From a virus, in the IMG/VR virus record IMGVR_UViG_3300034020_000076, positions 1 through 25,541 of that record: a DNA stretch of 25,541 nt; one strand, written 5' to 3'. The position numbers and the translations under genes are program-made. Positions 6,591 to 13,920 of this stretch are shown piece by piece (position 1 is the stretch's first letter; every line of letters starts with the position of its first letter). The notes under the pieces are model-generated. The model worked only from the letters and a program-made list of their open reading frames with translations, did no database searches and had not been told where the DNA came from.

Positions 6591-9500
6591 TTATGCTCCT
6601 GACAACTCACCTGTGTTCAAGATACGAACTGGGATGTAGATGAATTCAGCAGCCTTGACAGGCTCAACTGCGACATCGACCCACAATTCATTGCGATCTA
6701 TTCTAGCAGGGGTGTTGTTTGATTCATCGCAGACTACCAAGTAGTCATAGATGCCTCGTTTAGCAACAAGATCAACGAACAACGATTCAACAACGCCAGA
6801 AATTTGCTGACGAGTCAATGCATCGTTTGGTTCGAATACGAACGGTCTTGCGGCTATAGTCAATTGACGACGGATATAAGCGACCAAACGTGCTACGTTT
6901 GTTCTATCCAATGCGCTTTGACTATTGAATGATGTCTTGTTACCATAGTTCAACAATCCATTGCCAGTGAAGAACACTAGTGGGTTGATGAAGTTGATGT
7001 AGAGAACATCACGTATACCGATACGTGTCTTGATGACTTGGAACTCACCAGTTGCACGATCCAAGTAACCGATATTCAATGCGTTGTCGATGATACCACG
7101 ACGAGTACCTGCTGCCGCTAACCAAGGATAAGCGACTGTATCGTTACGCAAGAATGTACGCAACATCATGTGTGATGCTGGAACTGCTACTTCGTTACCG
7201 CTCAAGTCATTTGCAATTCCACTTGGGTAGAACAAGCCTAGATAAGTGTTGCGTGTTACACAACCATCTTCACCTGTGCTTGTTGCACCTGCGGCATTAG
7301 TTGCCCATGCTTGAATTGCTGTTGCATCATCAGGTAATCCCATTGGAGTGTCACCCAAGATGTAACCTGTCTCACCGCGATCACTATTCAACACAACCAT
7401 GTTAGGTTGTAGTTCTGGATAGTTAGGTGTTGCCATCAAGTTGAAATAGTTGTCTTCATCACGTATTGCAGTATTAGTGTCTACTACAGAACGCATTGCT
7501 GATACAACCATTGCTCTCTGAGCCTTGCGACCCATGTAAGGTGAACCGTCACTCTGCAATCCGCTTGCACTTACCCATGTGCTACGTATAGTAGGTAATG
7601 TTTCATCGGGGAAACTTGCTGAATTGAAGTAATTATTTCTCCACTGCTTGACGTTATAACCTGAACGGCGTGTGTTGAACAACATCATACCTACTGGATA
7701 TAGACTTGGATTTGGTGCATCTAAGTCTAAGTTGTTGCTTGTCAACAAACCCTTGATAGTTGGGATAGGATCGTTTGCTGGGTTGATAGTATTTTGATCA
7801 GTTGACCAACGTGCGTCAGCAAATACGATACCTGAACCTGATACTTGATCAGTATTGTCGATCAATACCCATCTGTCTTCGCCGTCGACTAGTTGCCAAC
7901 GACTGATTAGCGGATAGTTCTCAAGATCACTAGTGTCTACCCATAGATCACCATAAGCAAGAGCAGTACCATCACTTTGCGTAGTTGGTTCGCTTGCACT
8001 TACGATAGGACCATTTGGATCTGTAGTGTTTGTACCTGATGGTAGTGGGAAACCGTTGCTGTTATAGTTTACATTACGATAACCTTTCCAGCCACTGTTT
8101 GTTCTAACCATGATGTCTACTTCATCGACTACGCTATAGAACCAATTAGTTCCAGTAGCAGGAATCTCTGTTGGAGCACCTTCGTTAGCAGTGTATGCAA
8201 ACTCTACCCAATTGCTCAACTGCACTTCATAAACGAATGCCGGCGTGTCACTAGTAGTTGCTTCTGCAACCTTCAAGATACCGCCTGAGCCGTTAACTGC
8301 CGCCACCTTCACCACAAAGTCATTTGTGCCGGTAACACCACCTAGATTTACACCGTTGAATGTTAATGTATCACCTACTACATAACCAGTACCTGCTGCC
8401 GCTATAGAAGTGATTGTATATATGTGTGATTGTTTGTCTATAACAAATTGAGCACCTGTACCACTTCCTGAAGTTGAGTTTGCGCTTAATGTAAATTGTG
8501 TATCTACAAAATATCCAAACTTAACGCCATCAGTAGAACCTATGATGAAGCCTGCTTCAGACATTAGACCCTGGCTTAGACCAGTAGATGGATCGATGTC
8601 ATCGACACGGATAGTACCACCTAATGTGTGAGTTATCTGTATAGAACCATCTGTTCCTACTGTTGCAGTAGTATATGGAGCACCTGCTAACTGAAATGCT
8701 TCAACAAACTCTTCAGCAAAAGTATTATCTGCTAATGACATTGCATAAGGACCGCTCCAACCACTGCTGTTTGGTGTAGTTACATAAATGTTTGCAGTAT
8801 AAGGACCTGCATCAAAACTTGGGCTAGTATTAGTACCAGTCACGATTGTAGGACCAGTTGCTAAACGTCTCCACAAGTAAACAGGAGCCTCGTCATACTG
8901 CTCATCGAAATCATATTGAGCATATATCGTACCTGCAGGGATAGCCTGACCGCCAGTTGAATCGAGAGTATTAGTTATTGATGCATCGCTTGTTGCTAAC
9001 ACAGCAGTTCTTGATACCCATGCGCTAGAAACGGCATCGTATTCTTTAACTGCTAAGTTCATGCCATTGCCTGATGCACCGATCTTCATCCATACTGAAC
9101 CTGATGGAGCAGGATTTTGCTGTCCGGCACCCCATAATGGTAATTGAGCAGATGTACCAAATTGTAGGGCAGGTGGATAATAGATTTTCGGTGTGATACC
9201 TATATCAGTTAGTACTGTACCAGTACCTGTTTGGATATTGAGTCCAAGACTGTTATTCGCAAATATCTCTAAGCGACCTGAACTATTAACTGCGGCTTCC
9301 ACACCATGCCAGCCTAATGCATTAATTGCGGCTGCAACACCTGTTACATTATTTGATCCAAGTCCAGGAACTGTGATTGTAACGAACGCAGTCTCTGCCG
9401 CTGTTCCGCCTGCTAAAGTGATACCAAATGTGTTACCTGCTGTCAATGTAGGATTGCTATTAGTACCTGTTACTGCAGGGATGCTATTTTGCCATTCATA

Positions 9501-10154
9501 TGAACCTACAACTACCCATACATTGTCGCTATTCTTATAGAAGAATTGCTGTGCTTGTGCTGAACCAGGAGCCGCTGTGATCTGTATAGCATTAACAGCG
9601 TAATCTCCTACTGATCCCAAGAAAGGAGCAGGGAAATTAGCGACCATGTTATCGCTATCTGTGATAACGATAGGAGTCTTTTGTGCAAATAGTTCTGTTG
9701 TAGCATTCCATTCGAAAATACCCCAAGCAGTTGTAGTAGTGTCTAACCAGTATGCACCATCTTCTGGTTCACCTGTTGGACGACCTGTCTGACCTACTAA
9801 ACTTGCTAGATCGATATCTGCTCTTAGTACATAGCAACGATTTGTAGCACCTAATGCTGAGTATGCAGCCAATAGACCATACTCATTCAATTCATAACCT
9901 TGAATAGGAGTACCGTCTGTTGTGCTATAGAAGAACGGTGTGCCGTAAAGAGAAACAAGATCACGTTGACTAGTGACTTGAAACAATTTACCCGCATTAG
10001 CAGGAGTTGTTGCTACTGCAACACCTGCTCCGTTTGGGTTTGCCTTATCTTGTGCTGTAGCAACAATCACAAGAGGGGTTGAATTGGTTGGGGCTGGAAG
10101 ATACTGACTTTGATCTACTATCGTAACTTCTACGCCGGGTGATGTAAGTGCCAT
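6591..10154 (-). CDS. 18: Tail sheath protein gp18, enlarged, 1187 aa
   Basis: The contractile sheath subunit. The N-terminus MALTSPGVEVTIVDQSQ and the C-terminal ~300 residues (LTRQQISGVVESLFVDLVAKRGIYDYLVVCDES...VEPVKAAEFIYIPVRI) are typical of T4-like sheaths. T4 gp18 is 659 aa; this one is nearly twice as long because of a large beta-rich, Thr/Gly/Ser-rich insertion (roughly residues 115-800) holding repeated 'GxYWLDT...W' modules and a fibre-like 'GTGYVVGDTLTFNG' domain near residue 580. The start is ATG at 10152-10154, not the upstream TTG-type extension, because AGGAAAC lies at the right distance. A late promoter (10212-10219) and a leader hairpin precede it. The tube gene follows. Confidence 0.92.
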   Translation of the reverse strand: MALTSPGVEVTIVDQSQYLPAPTNSTPLVIVATAQDKANPNGAGVAVATTPANAGKLFQVTSQRDLVSLYGTPFFYSTTDGTPIQGYELNEYGLLAAYSALGATNRCYVLRADIDLASLVGQTGRPTGEPEDGAYWLDTTTTAWGIFEWNATTELFAQKTPIVITDSDNMVANFPAPFLGSVGDYAVNAIQITAAPGSAQAQQFFYKNSDNVWVVVGSYEWQNSIPAVTGTNSNPTLTAGNTFGITLAGGTAAETAFVTITVPGLGSNNVTGVAAAINALGWHGVEAAVNSSGRLEIFANNSLGLNIQTGTGTVLTDIGITPKIYYPPALQFGTSAQLPLWGAGQQNPAPSGSVWMKIGASGNGMNLAVKEYDAVSSAWVSRTAVLATSDASITNTLDSTGGQAIPAGTIYAQYDFDEQYDEAPVYLWRRLATGPTIVTGTNTSPSFDAGPYTANIYVTTPNSSGWSGPYAMSLADNTFAEEFVEAFQLAGAPYTTATVGTDGSIQITHTLGGTIRVDDIDPSTGLSQGLMSEAGFIIGSTDGVKFGYFVDTQFTLSANSTSGSGTGAQFVIDKQSHIYTITSIAAAGTGYVVGDTLTFNGVNLGGVTGTNDFVVKVAAVNGSGGILKVAEATTSDTPAFVYEVQLSNWVEFAYTANEGAPTEIPATGTNWFYSVVDEVDIMVRTNSGWKGYRNVNYNSNGFPLPSGTNTTDPNGPIVSASEPTTQSDGTALAYGDLWVDTSDLENYPLISRWQLVDGEDRWVLIDNTDQVSGSGIVFADARWSTDQNTINPANDPIPTIKGLLTSNNLDLDAPNPSLYPVGMMLFNTRRSGYNVKQWRNNYFNSASFPDETLPTIRSTWVSASGLQSDGSPYMGRKAQRAMVVSAMRSVVDTNTAIRDEDNYFNLMATPNYPELQPNMVVLNSDRGETGYILGDTPMGLPDDATAIQAWATNAAGATSTGEDGCVTRNTYLGLFYPSGIANDLSGNEVAVPASHMMLRTFLRNDTVAYPWLAAAGTRRGIIDNALNIGYLDRATGEFQVIKTRIGIRDVLYINFINPLVFFTGNGLLNYGNKTSFNSQSALDRTNVARLVAYIRRQLTIAARPFVFEPNDALTRQQISGVVESLFVDLVAKRGIYDYLVVCDESNNTPARIDRNELWVDVAVEPVKAAEFIYIPVRILNTGELSGA

Positions 10155-10183
10155 TTTTTTGTTTCCTATAATGTTATATTTTG

Positions 10184-10197
10184 AGGGTAACAACCCT
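10184..10197 (-). promoter_or_regulatory. Leader hairpin of the sheath mRNA
   Basis: AGGGT-TGTT-ACCCT on the minus strand forms a 5-bp stem with a 4-nt loop. It lies between the late promoter and the AGGA ribosome site, inside the predicted ~50-nt leader. Confidence 0.45.
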
Positions 10198-10211
10198 AAT
10201 ACGCTTAATAT

Positions 10212-10219
10212 TATTTAGT
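10212..10219 (-). promoter_or_regulatory. Late promoter ACTAAATA of the sheath gene
   Basis: ACTAAATA on the minus strand, 57 nt before the sheath ATG, matches six of eight positions of TATAAATA. The same variant is used on the plus strand before the gp14-like gene. Confidence 0.5.
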
Positions 10220-10225
10220 ACAGGT

Positions 10226-10315
10226 ATGAAAAAACCAAGGACTAAGAGACCTTCGAAGGTTTTAGATAAATATCAATATGGGATTACTAAGACCTATCTG
10301 CAATCAATGCAATAA
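10226..10315 (+). CDS. Possible small basic protein, 29 aa
   Basis: An ATG at 10226 opens a 29-codon frame ending in TAA at 10313-10315. The product begins MKKPRTKRPSKVLDKYQYG and is strongly basic. It overlaps the start of the zinc/HNH-like gene by 38 nt in another frame, and the late element GATAAATA lies within it. No strong ribosome site is visible (AGGT directly abuts the ATG). Lys/Arg-rich small proteins of this kind occur in T4-like phages, but I cannot confirm this one. It could be chance, or a short upstream reading frame coupled to the next gene. Confidence 0.35.
   Translation: MKKPRTKRPSKVLDKYQYGITKTYLQSMQ
10265..10272 (+). promoter_or_regulatory. Late promoter GATAAATA, 5 nt before the ATG of the zinc/HNH-like gene
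   Basis: By analogy with T4 late promoters, where the element spans about -13 to -6, transcription would begin at the A of the ATG at 10278. No Shine-Dalgarno is present. Confidence 0.55.
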
Positions 10316-10631
10316 GAACCCTAGAGCCGTTAATTATATTCGTGACGGTGTGAAACACTACCGCAGTATATGTGATGAGTGCGGTAAAAAGAAGAATAAA
10401 GTAAAGACAAGACCTAGCAACTGGGTCAAAGCAGGTTATAAAAAGAAGCAAGTTTGTGATATCTGCGGCTTTAAATGCATATATCATACTCAGATGACCG
10501 TGTTCCACATAGACGGAGACCTCAGAAATACTGCGTTTAGTAATCTGAGGTCTATCTGTTTGAACTGTATCGAGGTCGTTAAACGACAAAAAGTTACATG
10601 GAAGCGCGGTGACTTACAAGTTGACTATTGA
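10278..10631 (+). CDS. Zinc-binding HNH-like protein, 117 aa
   Basis: A small basic protein with two cysteine-pair clusters. Cys8/Cys11 with Cys32/Cys35 would form one zinc ribbon; Cys60/Cys63 with Cys94/Cys97 a second. Between the latter pairs is FHIDGDLRNTAFSNL with His77, Asn84 and Asn89, the shape of a treble-clef HNH nuclease core. The usual final His after the last CxxC is missing (Cys97 is followed by Ile), so it may be a degenerate nuclease or a DNA-binding protein. From memory it is a conserved T4-like cyanophage hypothetical. It is on the plus strand, opposite its neighbours, and overlaps the 3' end of the dNMP kinase gene by 18 nt tail to tail. Confidence 0.88.
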   Translation: MGLLRPICNQCNKNPRAVNYIRDGVKHYRSICDECGKKKNKVKTRPSNWVKAGYKKKQVCDICGFKCIYHTQMTVFHIDGDLRNTAFSNLRSICLNCIEVVKRQKVTWKRGDLQVDY

Positions 10632-11246
10632 ATCGATCTTTCTGTGTAATTCATCAATAGTTCCATTGTTCTCTATATGATGATCGTATTCTAATCCCAC
10701 GCTACTATATTCGCTAGCATGTACGTTAGATGATTCTAGAATTTTCATTGCTTCGGGATAGCCCTGCGCATAATAACCTTTTGAATAAGTCAAGGCAGCA
10801 TCATGCCAAGGTGGATTATCTCCCCTAGATACTCTGACAGTGATTCCCCCTAGACGCTTGATAGATTTCAATTCGTTAGGAAATCTGCAATCGCTGATAA
10901 CGATATCGTCTTTAGCCGTTCTTAATTTGTTTTCAATGCTAGCGATCCAGATATCGTCATGGAATGCCCTACGGCCTACTTCAGTACCCCATTGCTGTAG
11001 TACCCATCTAGGGGTAAGATGTCTGATATCTAAACGCTCTGCCCACCAAGAATCAACTTGATCTCGCCACTCGCGACTACTCTTGGTAGTGCCTTCTAGC
11101 ATTTCACGATCCCAATTAAAGATACTTGCGACCGCATCTTTTAGTGGGCCTGCGTAACTCATACGTTTAAAGCCCTTGAATGTGATCAAGTAGTCAGCAA
11201 TTGTATCTTTGCCGCTACCTATAAAACCTGAGACTCCTATAATCAT
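10614..11246 (-). CDS. 1: Deoxynucleoside monophosphate kinase, T4 gp1-like, 210 aa
   Basis: Phosphorylates dNMPs to dNDPs for phage DNA synthesis. The N-terminal P-loop GFIGSGKDT (residues 7-15) is intact. A Pro-Arg-Trp-Val-Leu-Gln-Gln-Trp-Gly segment near residues 79-87 and ISDCRFPNE near 117-125 (a Walker B-like and substrate region) are characteristic of the phage dNMP kinase family. The length is near T4 gp1 (241 aa), slightly shorter. A good sigma70-like promoter (11274-11302) precedes it, with a GAGAG ribosome site 5 nt before the ATG. It is therefore probably expressed earlier than its structural neighbours. Its 3' end overlaps the convergent zinc/HNH-like gene. Confidence 0.9.
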   Translation of the reverse strand: MIIGVSGFIGSGKDTIADYLITFKGFKRMSYAGPLKDAVASIFNWDREMLEGTTKSSREWRDQVDSWWAERLDIRHLTPRWVLQQWGTEVGRRAFHDDIWIASIENKLRTAKDDIVISDCRFPNELKSIKRLGGITVRVSRGDNPPWHDAALTYSKGYYAQGYPEAMKILESSNVHASEYSSVGLEYDHHIENNGTIDELHRKIDSIVNL

Positions 11247-11273
11247 GGTAACTCTCTTTCAAATAGAAAGATT

Positions 11274-11302
11274 ATTGTACATTGAAAAATATAGTTTGTC
11301 AA
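11274..11302 (-). promoter_or_regulatory. Sigma70-like promoter of dNMP kinase (TTGACA-17-TACAAT)
   Basis: On the minus strand, a perfect -35 TTGACA at 11297-11302 is 17 nt from -10 TACAAT at 11274-11279. It lies in the 69-nt gap before the dNMP kinase gene. An AT-rich inverted repeat (11285-11314) surrounds the -35. Confidence 0.8.
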
Positions 11303-11314
11303 TCAAATATTTTT
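11285..11314 (-). repeat. AT-rich inverted repeat over the dNMP kinase -35
   Basis: Arms AAAAATAT and ATATTTTT (8 bp, perfect) flank the TTGACA hexamer with a 14-nt centre. It could be a weak terminator for the upstream glycosyltransferase-like gene or a regulator site. It begins one nucleotide past that gene's TAG. Confidence 0.4.
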
Positions 11315-11315
11315 C

Positions 11316-12452
11316 CTATTTAAAAAAATTAATAACTTTGTCATGTAATGAATCATAAGGTCTAGTCCAGAATAGTTCACGATTGTGTACCAAAATATCT
11401 CTGTCTTTTTTATATAATTCATGTAGTTCATCGATTGAGAGATCAAGTAGTTTTTTGGCTGAGTTGGCATATGAGTCGAAACGCTCGTCAGTATTAGGTA
11501 GCGTGTCGTAACTATAATCTATCCAATCTGGAAGTTTAAATCCATATGATCGTATGTCATCTACTAAGCCCATATAACCGAATGGTAATATGAAATGACC
11601 CTTGATTAATGGATCCCAAGTTTTCTCTGTTATGGATCTGTACTTTATTGTCTCATCAAAAAAGTTCTGATTACCAGTGATCGTCTCACAGTACATACTA
11701 AAATATGTACCTTGATAATAATGATTGGCGATAGGATACCAGCCACCATTATTCAAGAACTTATCAGTATGAGGGTTTTCTGTTTCTAATATTAACCCTT
11801 TTGAGAAATCACTATAGTGACCATCCTTTGGATACATGTCTATCAACTTTTTTAATTTTTTTCTGAATTTAAATCTAGGGTGATCAAACGTTTGATATAT
11901 CCTATTGGGGCACAAATATTTTCGTATCGAATTAGTCTTTTTATCCGTTATCTTTTCTATAGGTCTTAATTCAAAATTCTTGATATTAGCACCTTGTACA
12001 TACAATCGTTCTCTAAGGTTGATTCTATTATAATCTGTGAAATATATCTTTTGTCTATTCCACAAAAAATCATAACTTATCTCTGTATCTAGGGCAAAGT
12101 TAGTATGTACTATAGCAAACTCATTGGGTATTTCTTGTTGTAATATTTTTCTAGCAAATAGAAAATAGTTTCTATCAGGAAAGCAATGATCTATGTGAAA
12201 AATATGTAATATTAAAAGTTTCTGATGTGGACTTAGATTCAAGTCTTTGATTTGTTGAACTTTGTCATATATTTGATCTTGACCAAATATATCATGACCA
12301 TGGATAGCGATTATATCTGCATCTTTTATATTGCTAGTATGTTTAAAATCATTTGACTCTATATCAAACTGCAGGAAGTTTTTATAATAACATCCTATAA
12401 CCTTATCAAAACTATGCGGGAATCCTGTACCTGGATTGTAAATTTTCAACAT
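11316..12452 (-). CDS. Putative glycosyltransferase (GT10-like), 378 aa
   Basis: The C-terminal half holds FSMYCETITGN, then about 15 residues later YRSITEKTWDPLIKGHFILPFG (near residues 255-290). This resembles the 'FxlxxEN...yiTEKxxxalxxgxiPv' donor-site motif of GT10 fucosyltransferases and exostosin-type enzymes. The N-terminal half is a Rossmann-like region (ADIIAIHGHDIF; KLLILHIFHIDH). No signal peptide or membrane segment is visible. It follows the gp13-like gene by 6 nt in the same operon, so late expression is likely. It might glycosylate a virion protein or a host surface target. A sugar-transfer role is moderately supported; donor and acceptor are unknown. Confidence 0.6.
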   Translation of the reverse strand: MLKIYNPGTGFPHSFDKVIGCYYKNFLQFDIESNDFKHTSNIKDADIIAIHGHDIFGQDQIYDKVQQIKDLNLSPHQKLLILHIFHIDHCFPDRNYFLFARKILQQEIPNEFAIVHTNFALDTEISYDFLWNRQKIYFTDYNRINLRERLYVQGANIKNFELRPIEKITDKKTNSIRKYLCPNRIYQTFDHPRFKFRKKLKKLIDMYPKDGHYSDFSKGLILETENPHTDKFLNNGGWYPIANHYYQGTYFSMYCETITGNQNFFDETIKYRSITEKTWDPLIKGHFILPFGYMGLVDDIRSYGFKLPDWIDYSYDTLPNTDERFDSYANSAKKLLDLSIDELHELYKKDRDILVHNRELFWTRPYDSLHDKVINFFK

Positions 12453-12458
12453 ACGGTA

Positions 12459-13244
12459 TTAACCTTGTATCCAAGTCAATGGTTGGCTGTAATCTTGATA
12501 CTTGCGCAGGTCTTCTAATAGTCTTTCTTGATCTGCTTTACCTTCTGCTTTCATAGCAGTACCATTCAAACTTGTGCCGCCACCGGGGCCTGCGATAGTA
12601 CCAAACTTCTCGCGGGCTTCACCGATGATAATCTTGAGTTGTGCTAAGATAAAATCTGCTAGCCAGATACCTGCGCCCGGATCTTGCAATATCTCAGTCT
12701 CAGGTCTAGTCATATCTGCCCAGATCAACACACGCTCACCTGTGCCCTTGAAGTCGCGCACAGTACGCAATACTTTAGTGACAGGGTTAAAAGTATAAGT
12801 GACATAACCACCAAACATACGTGCCGCTAATTCTACATAACCAGCATAGAAATCATATGTAGCCATGCCACCTGTGTAGTTATAGTTCAATAGGTAAGTG
12901 TTAAGAATAGCACTACTGAATGGGTCAAAACTTGTGCTTGAAGGGCCTGTCTCAAGACCTACTGTTCTACGGAAGATAGCACGAACGTTAATAAATTCAC
13001 TTGGAAGTGTATATGTATCAACGTTCTTGATGATAGTCATCAAGGTGTAACCTTCTTGCGTAGAATTCTGCGCACGTTGTCTATACGTCTTAATAGCATA
13101 GTCATACGCCGCTTCATAATGTTGCGGATCTAATTCTAGATCAATGATGTCACCACCTAAGCGTAACCTTAGGTTGTCGAACATCGCATCTTTTAGTTGC
13201 TGTAAATTAGCGTTAGTTGGGGTTGATAGTGGATCCGCAGCCAT
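12459..13244 (-). CDS. Neck / head-tail connector protein, gp13-like candidate, 261 aa
   Basis: The N-terminal half (LRLRLGGDIIDLELDPQHYEAAYDYAIKTYRQRAQNS, then TYTLPSEFINVRAIFRR) has the helical layout of phage head-tail connector or neck proteins, in which a pair of helices precedes a small beta-domain. A Gly-rich loop (GPGGGTSLNG) and a final helix (KADQERLLEDLRKYQ) close the protein. From memory, close relatives in T4-like aquatic phages are annotated as neck proteins. Here it lies 1.9 kb from the gp14- and gp15-like genes but on the opposite strand. A late promoter 22 nt upstream with CGGAA before the ATG supports the start. The gp13 label is inference. Confidence 0.7.
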   Translation of the reverse strand: MAADPLSTPTNANLQQLKDAMFDNLRLRLGGDIIDLELDPQHYEAAYDYAIKTYRQRAQNSTQEGYTLMTIIKNVDTYTLPSEFINVRAIFRRTVGLETGPSSTSFDPFSSAILNTYLLNYNYTGGMATYDFYAGYVELAARMFGGYVTYTFNPVTKVLRTVRDFKGTGERVLIWADMTRPETEILQDPGAGIWLADFILAQLKIIIGEAREKFGTIAGPGGGTSLNGTAMKAEGKADQERLLEDLRKYQDYSQPLTWIQG

Positions 13245-13266
13245 GTTATATTCCGATTAATAGTTG

Positions 13267-13274
13267 TATTTATC
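13267..13274 (-). promoter_or_regulatory. Late promoter GATAAATA before the gp13-like gene
   Basis: GATAAATA on the minus strand lies 22 nt before the ATG, in the gap after the MazG-like gene. It starts the neck/glycosyltransferase operon. Confidence 0.75.
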
Positions 13275-13279
13275 GGATT

Positions 13280-13729
13280 TTAAAGGTCTCCCTCTTTTCG
13301 ATTCTCGCTATAGTAAACGTCAAAGTGTCCGCCCGGGTATCGTGCTTCAAGTTTCTTGACGTTTTCAGCGACAACATCATTAGGGTCGAGATTCAATGCA
13401 CGACATGCATTAACCCAATACCACATGATATCACCTAGTTCACGCTTCATGTGAAAGTGCGCTTCTTCATTGAGGGGCTTGCCCTGAAACACAATCTTCT
13501 TTACGATTTCTTGAAACTCACCTGTCTCGCTACCAAGACCGATAGCACCACAAAGCAATAATGGTACATTGATATCTGGACCATGAACATACTCACCGTT
13601 CGGACCATATGCTTCGTAATTGCCATCGATTCTGTCTAACACATTCATAAACGTAGTAAGATCATTACTTTGTTTACTAGTAACTGCTTCAACAAATTCC
13701 ATATACTTGTTTAAATCTACATTATTCAT
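13280..13729 (-). CDS. mazG: MazG-like nucleotide pyrophosphohydrolase, 149 aa
   Basis: All-alpha NTP pyrophosphohydrolase that hydrolyses nucleoside triphosphates or related nucleotides. The metal-binding signature ExxE...ExxD is present: Glu68 and Glu71 in LGSETGEFQEIVKK, then Glu97 and Asp100 in KRELGDIMWYW. The C-terminal helix NVKKLEARYPGG is typical of the phage MazG-like subfamily. Phage MazG has been discussed as acting on host nucleotide or alarmone pools; that role is not shown here. Its ATG overlaps the TGA of the 64-aa gene (ATGA), so translation is coupled. It ends the operon driven by the sigma70-like promoter at 15085-15113. Confidence 0.88.
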   Translation of the reverse strand: MNNVDLNKYMEFVEAVTSKQSNDLTTFMNVLDRIDGNYEAYGPNGEYVHGPDINVPLLLCGAIGLGSETGEFQEIVKKIVFQGKPLNEEAHFHMKRELGDIMWYWVNACRALNLDPNDVVAENVKKLEARYPGGHFDVYYSENRKEGDL

Positions 13730-13920
13730 ACTAACTCCTTGAACATTTTTTTTCTACCTTCTTCACCTAGGATACTATCAAATATCTCTTTAGTACGTTG
13801 CATCATTGCACATGCCAACATTAGTTGATCATTAGCGTTCTCTGTTGACAATATAGCAGTATCTATGATTGTCATCATAGTTTCCATTCTTTTACCTAAC
13901 GGATCAAATGATTCTTCCAT
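13726..13920 (-). CDS. Small helical protein of unknown function, 64 aa
   Basis: The function is not recognised. It is a single short, predicted all-helical protein rich in Met (MEESFDPLGKRMETMMTI), with no cysteine pair or membrane segment. Its ATG overlaps the TAA of the upstream 377-aa gene by one base (TAATG) and its TGA overlaps the MazG ATG (ATGA). It is therefore tightly coupled to both neighbours, which argues that it is a real gene in the same operon. It might be a partner of MazG, but nothing in the sequence shows this. Confidence 0.8.
   Translation of the reverse strand: MEESFDPLGKRMETMMTIIDTAILSTENANDQLMLACAMMQRTKEIFDSILGEEGRKKMFKELV

Noticed and set aside
9193-9540. Plus-strand open frame of 115 codons inside the sheath gene
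   Set aside because: It is antisense to a strongly coding gene, has no ribosome site or promoter, and its Val/Pro/Ala-rich product reflects the reverse of Thr/Gly/Asn codons.
10155-10193. 13-residue upstream extension of the sheath protein
   Set aside because: It starts at a non-ATG codon within the leader hairpin; the ATG at 10154 has a well-placed AGGA and gives the standard sheath N-terminus MALTSPGVEV.
10248-10259. Palindrome ACCTTCGAAGGT before the zinc/HNH-like gene
   Set aside because: Only a 4-bp stem could form, there is no T-run, and it lies inside the possible 29-aa frame; too weak to call a terminator or operator.
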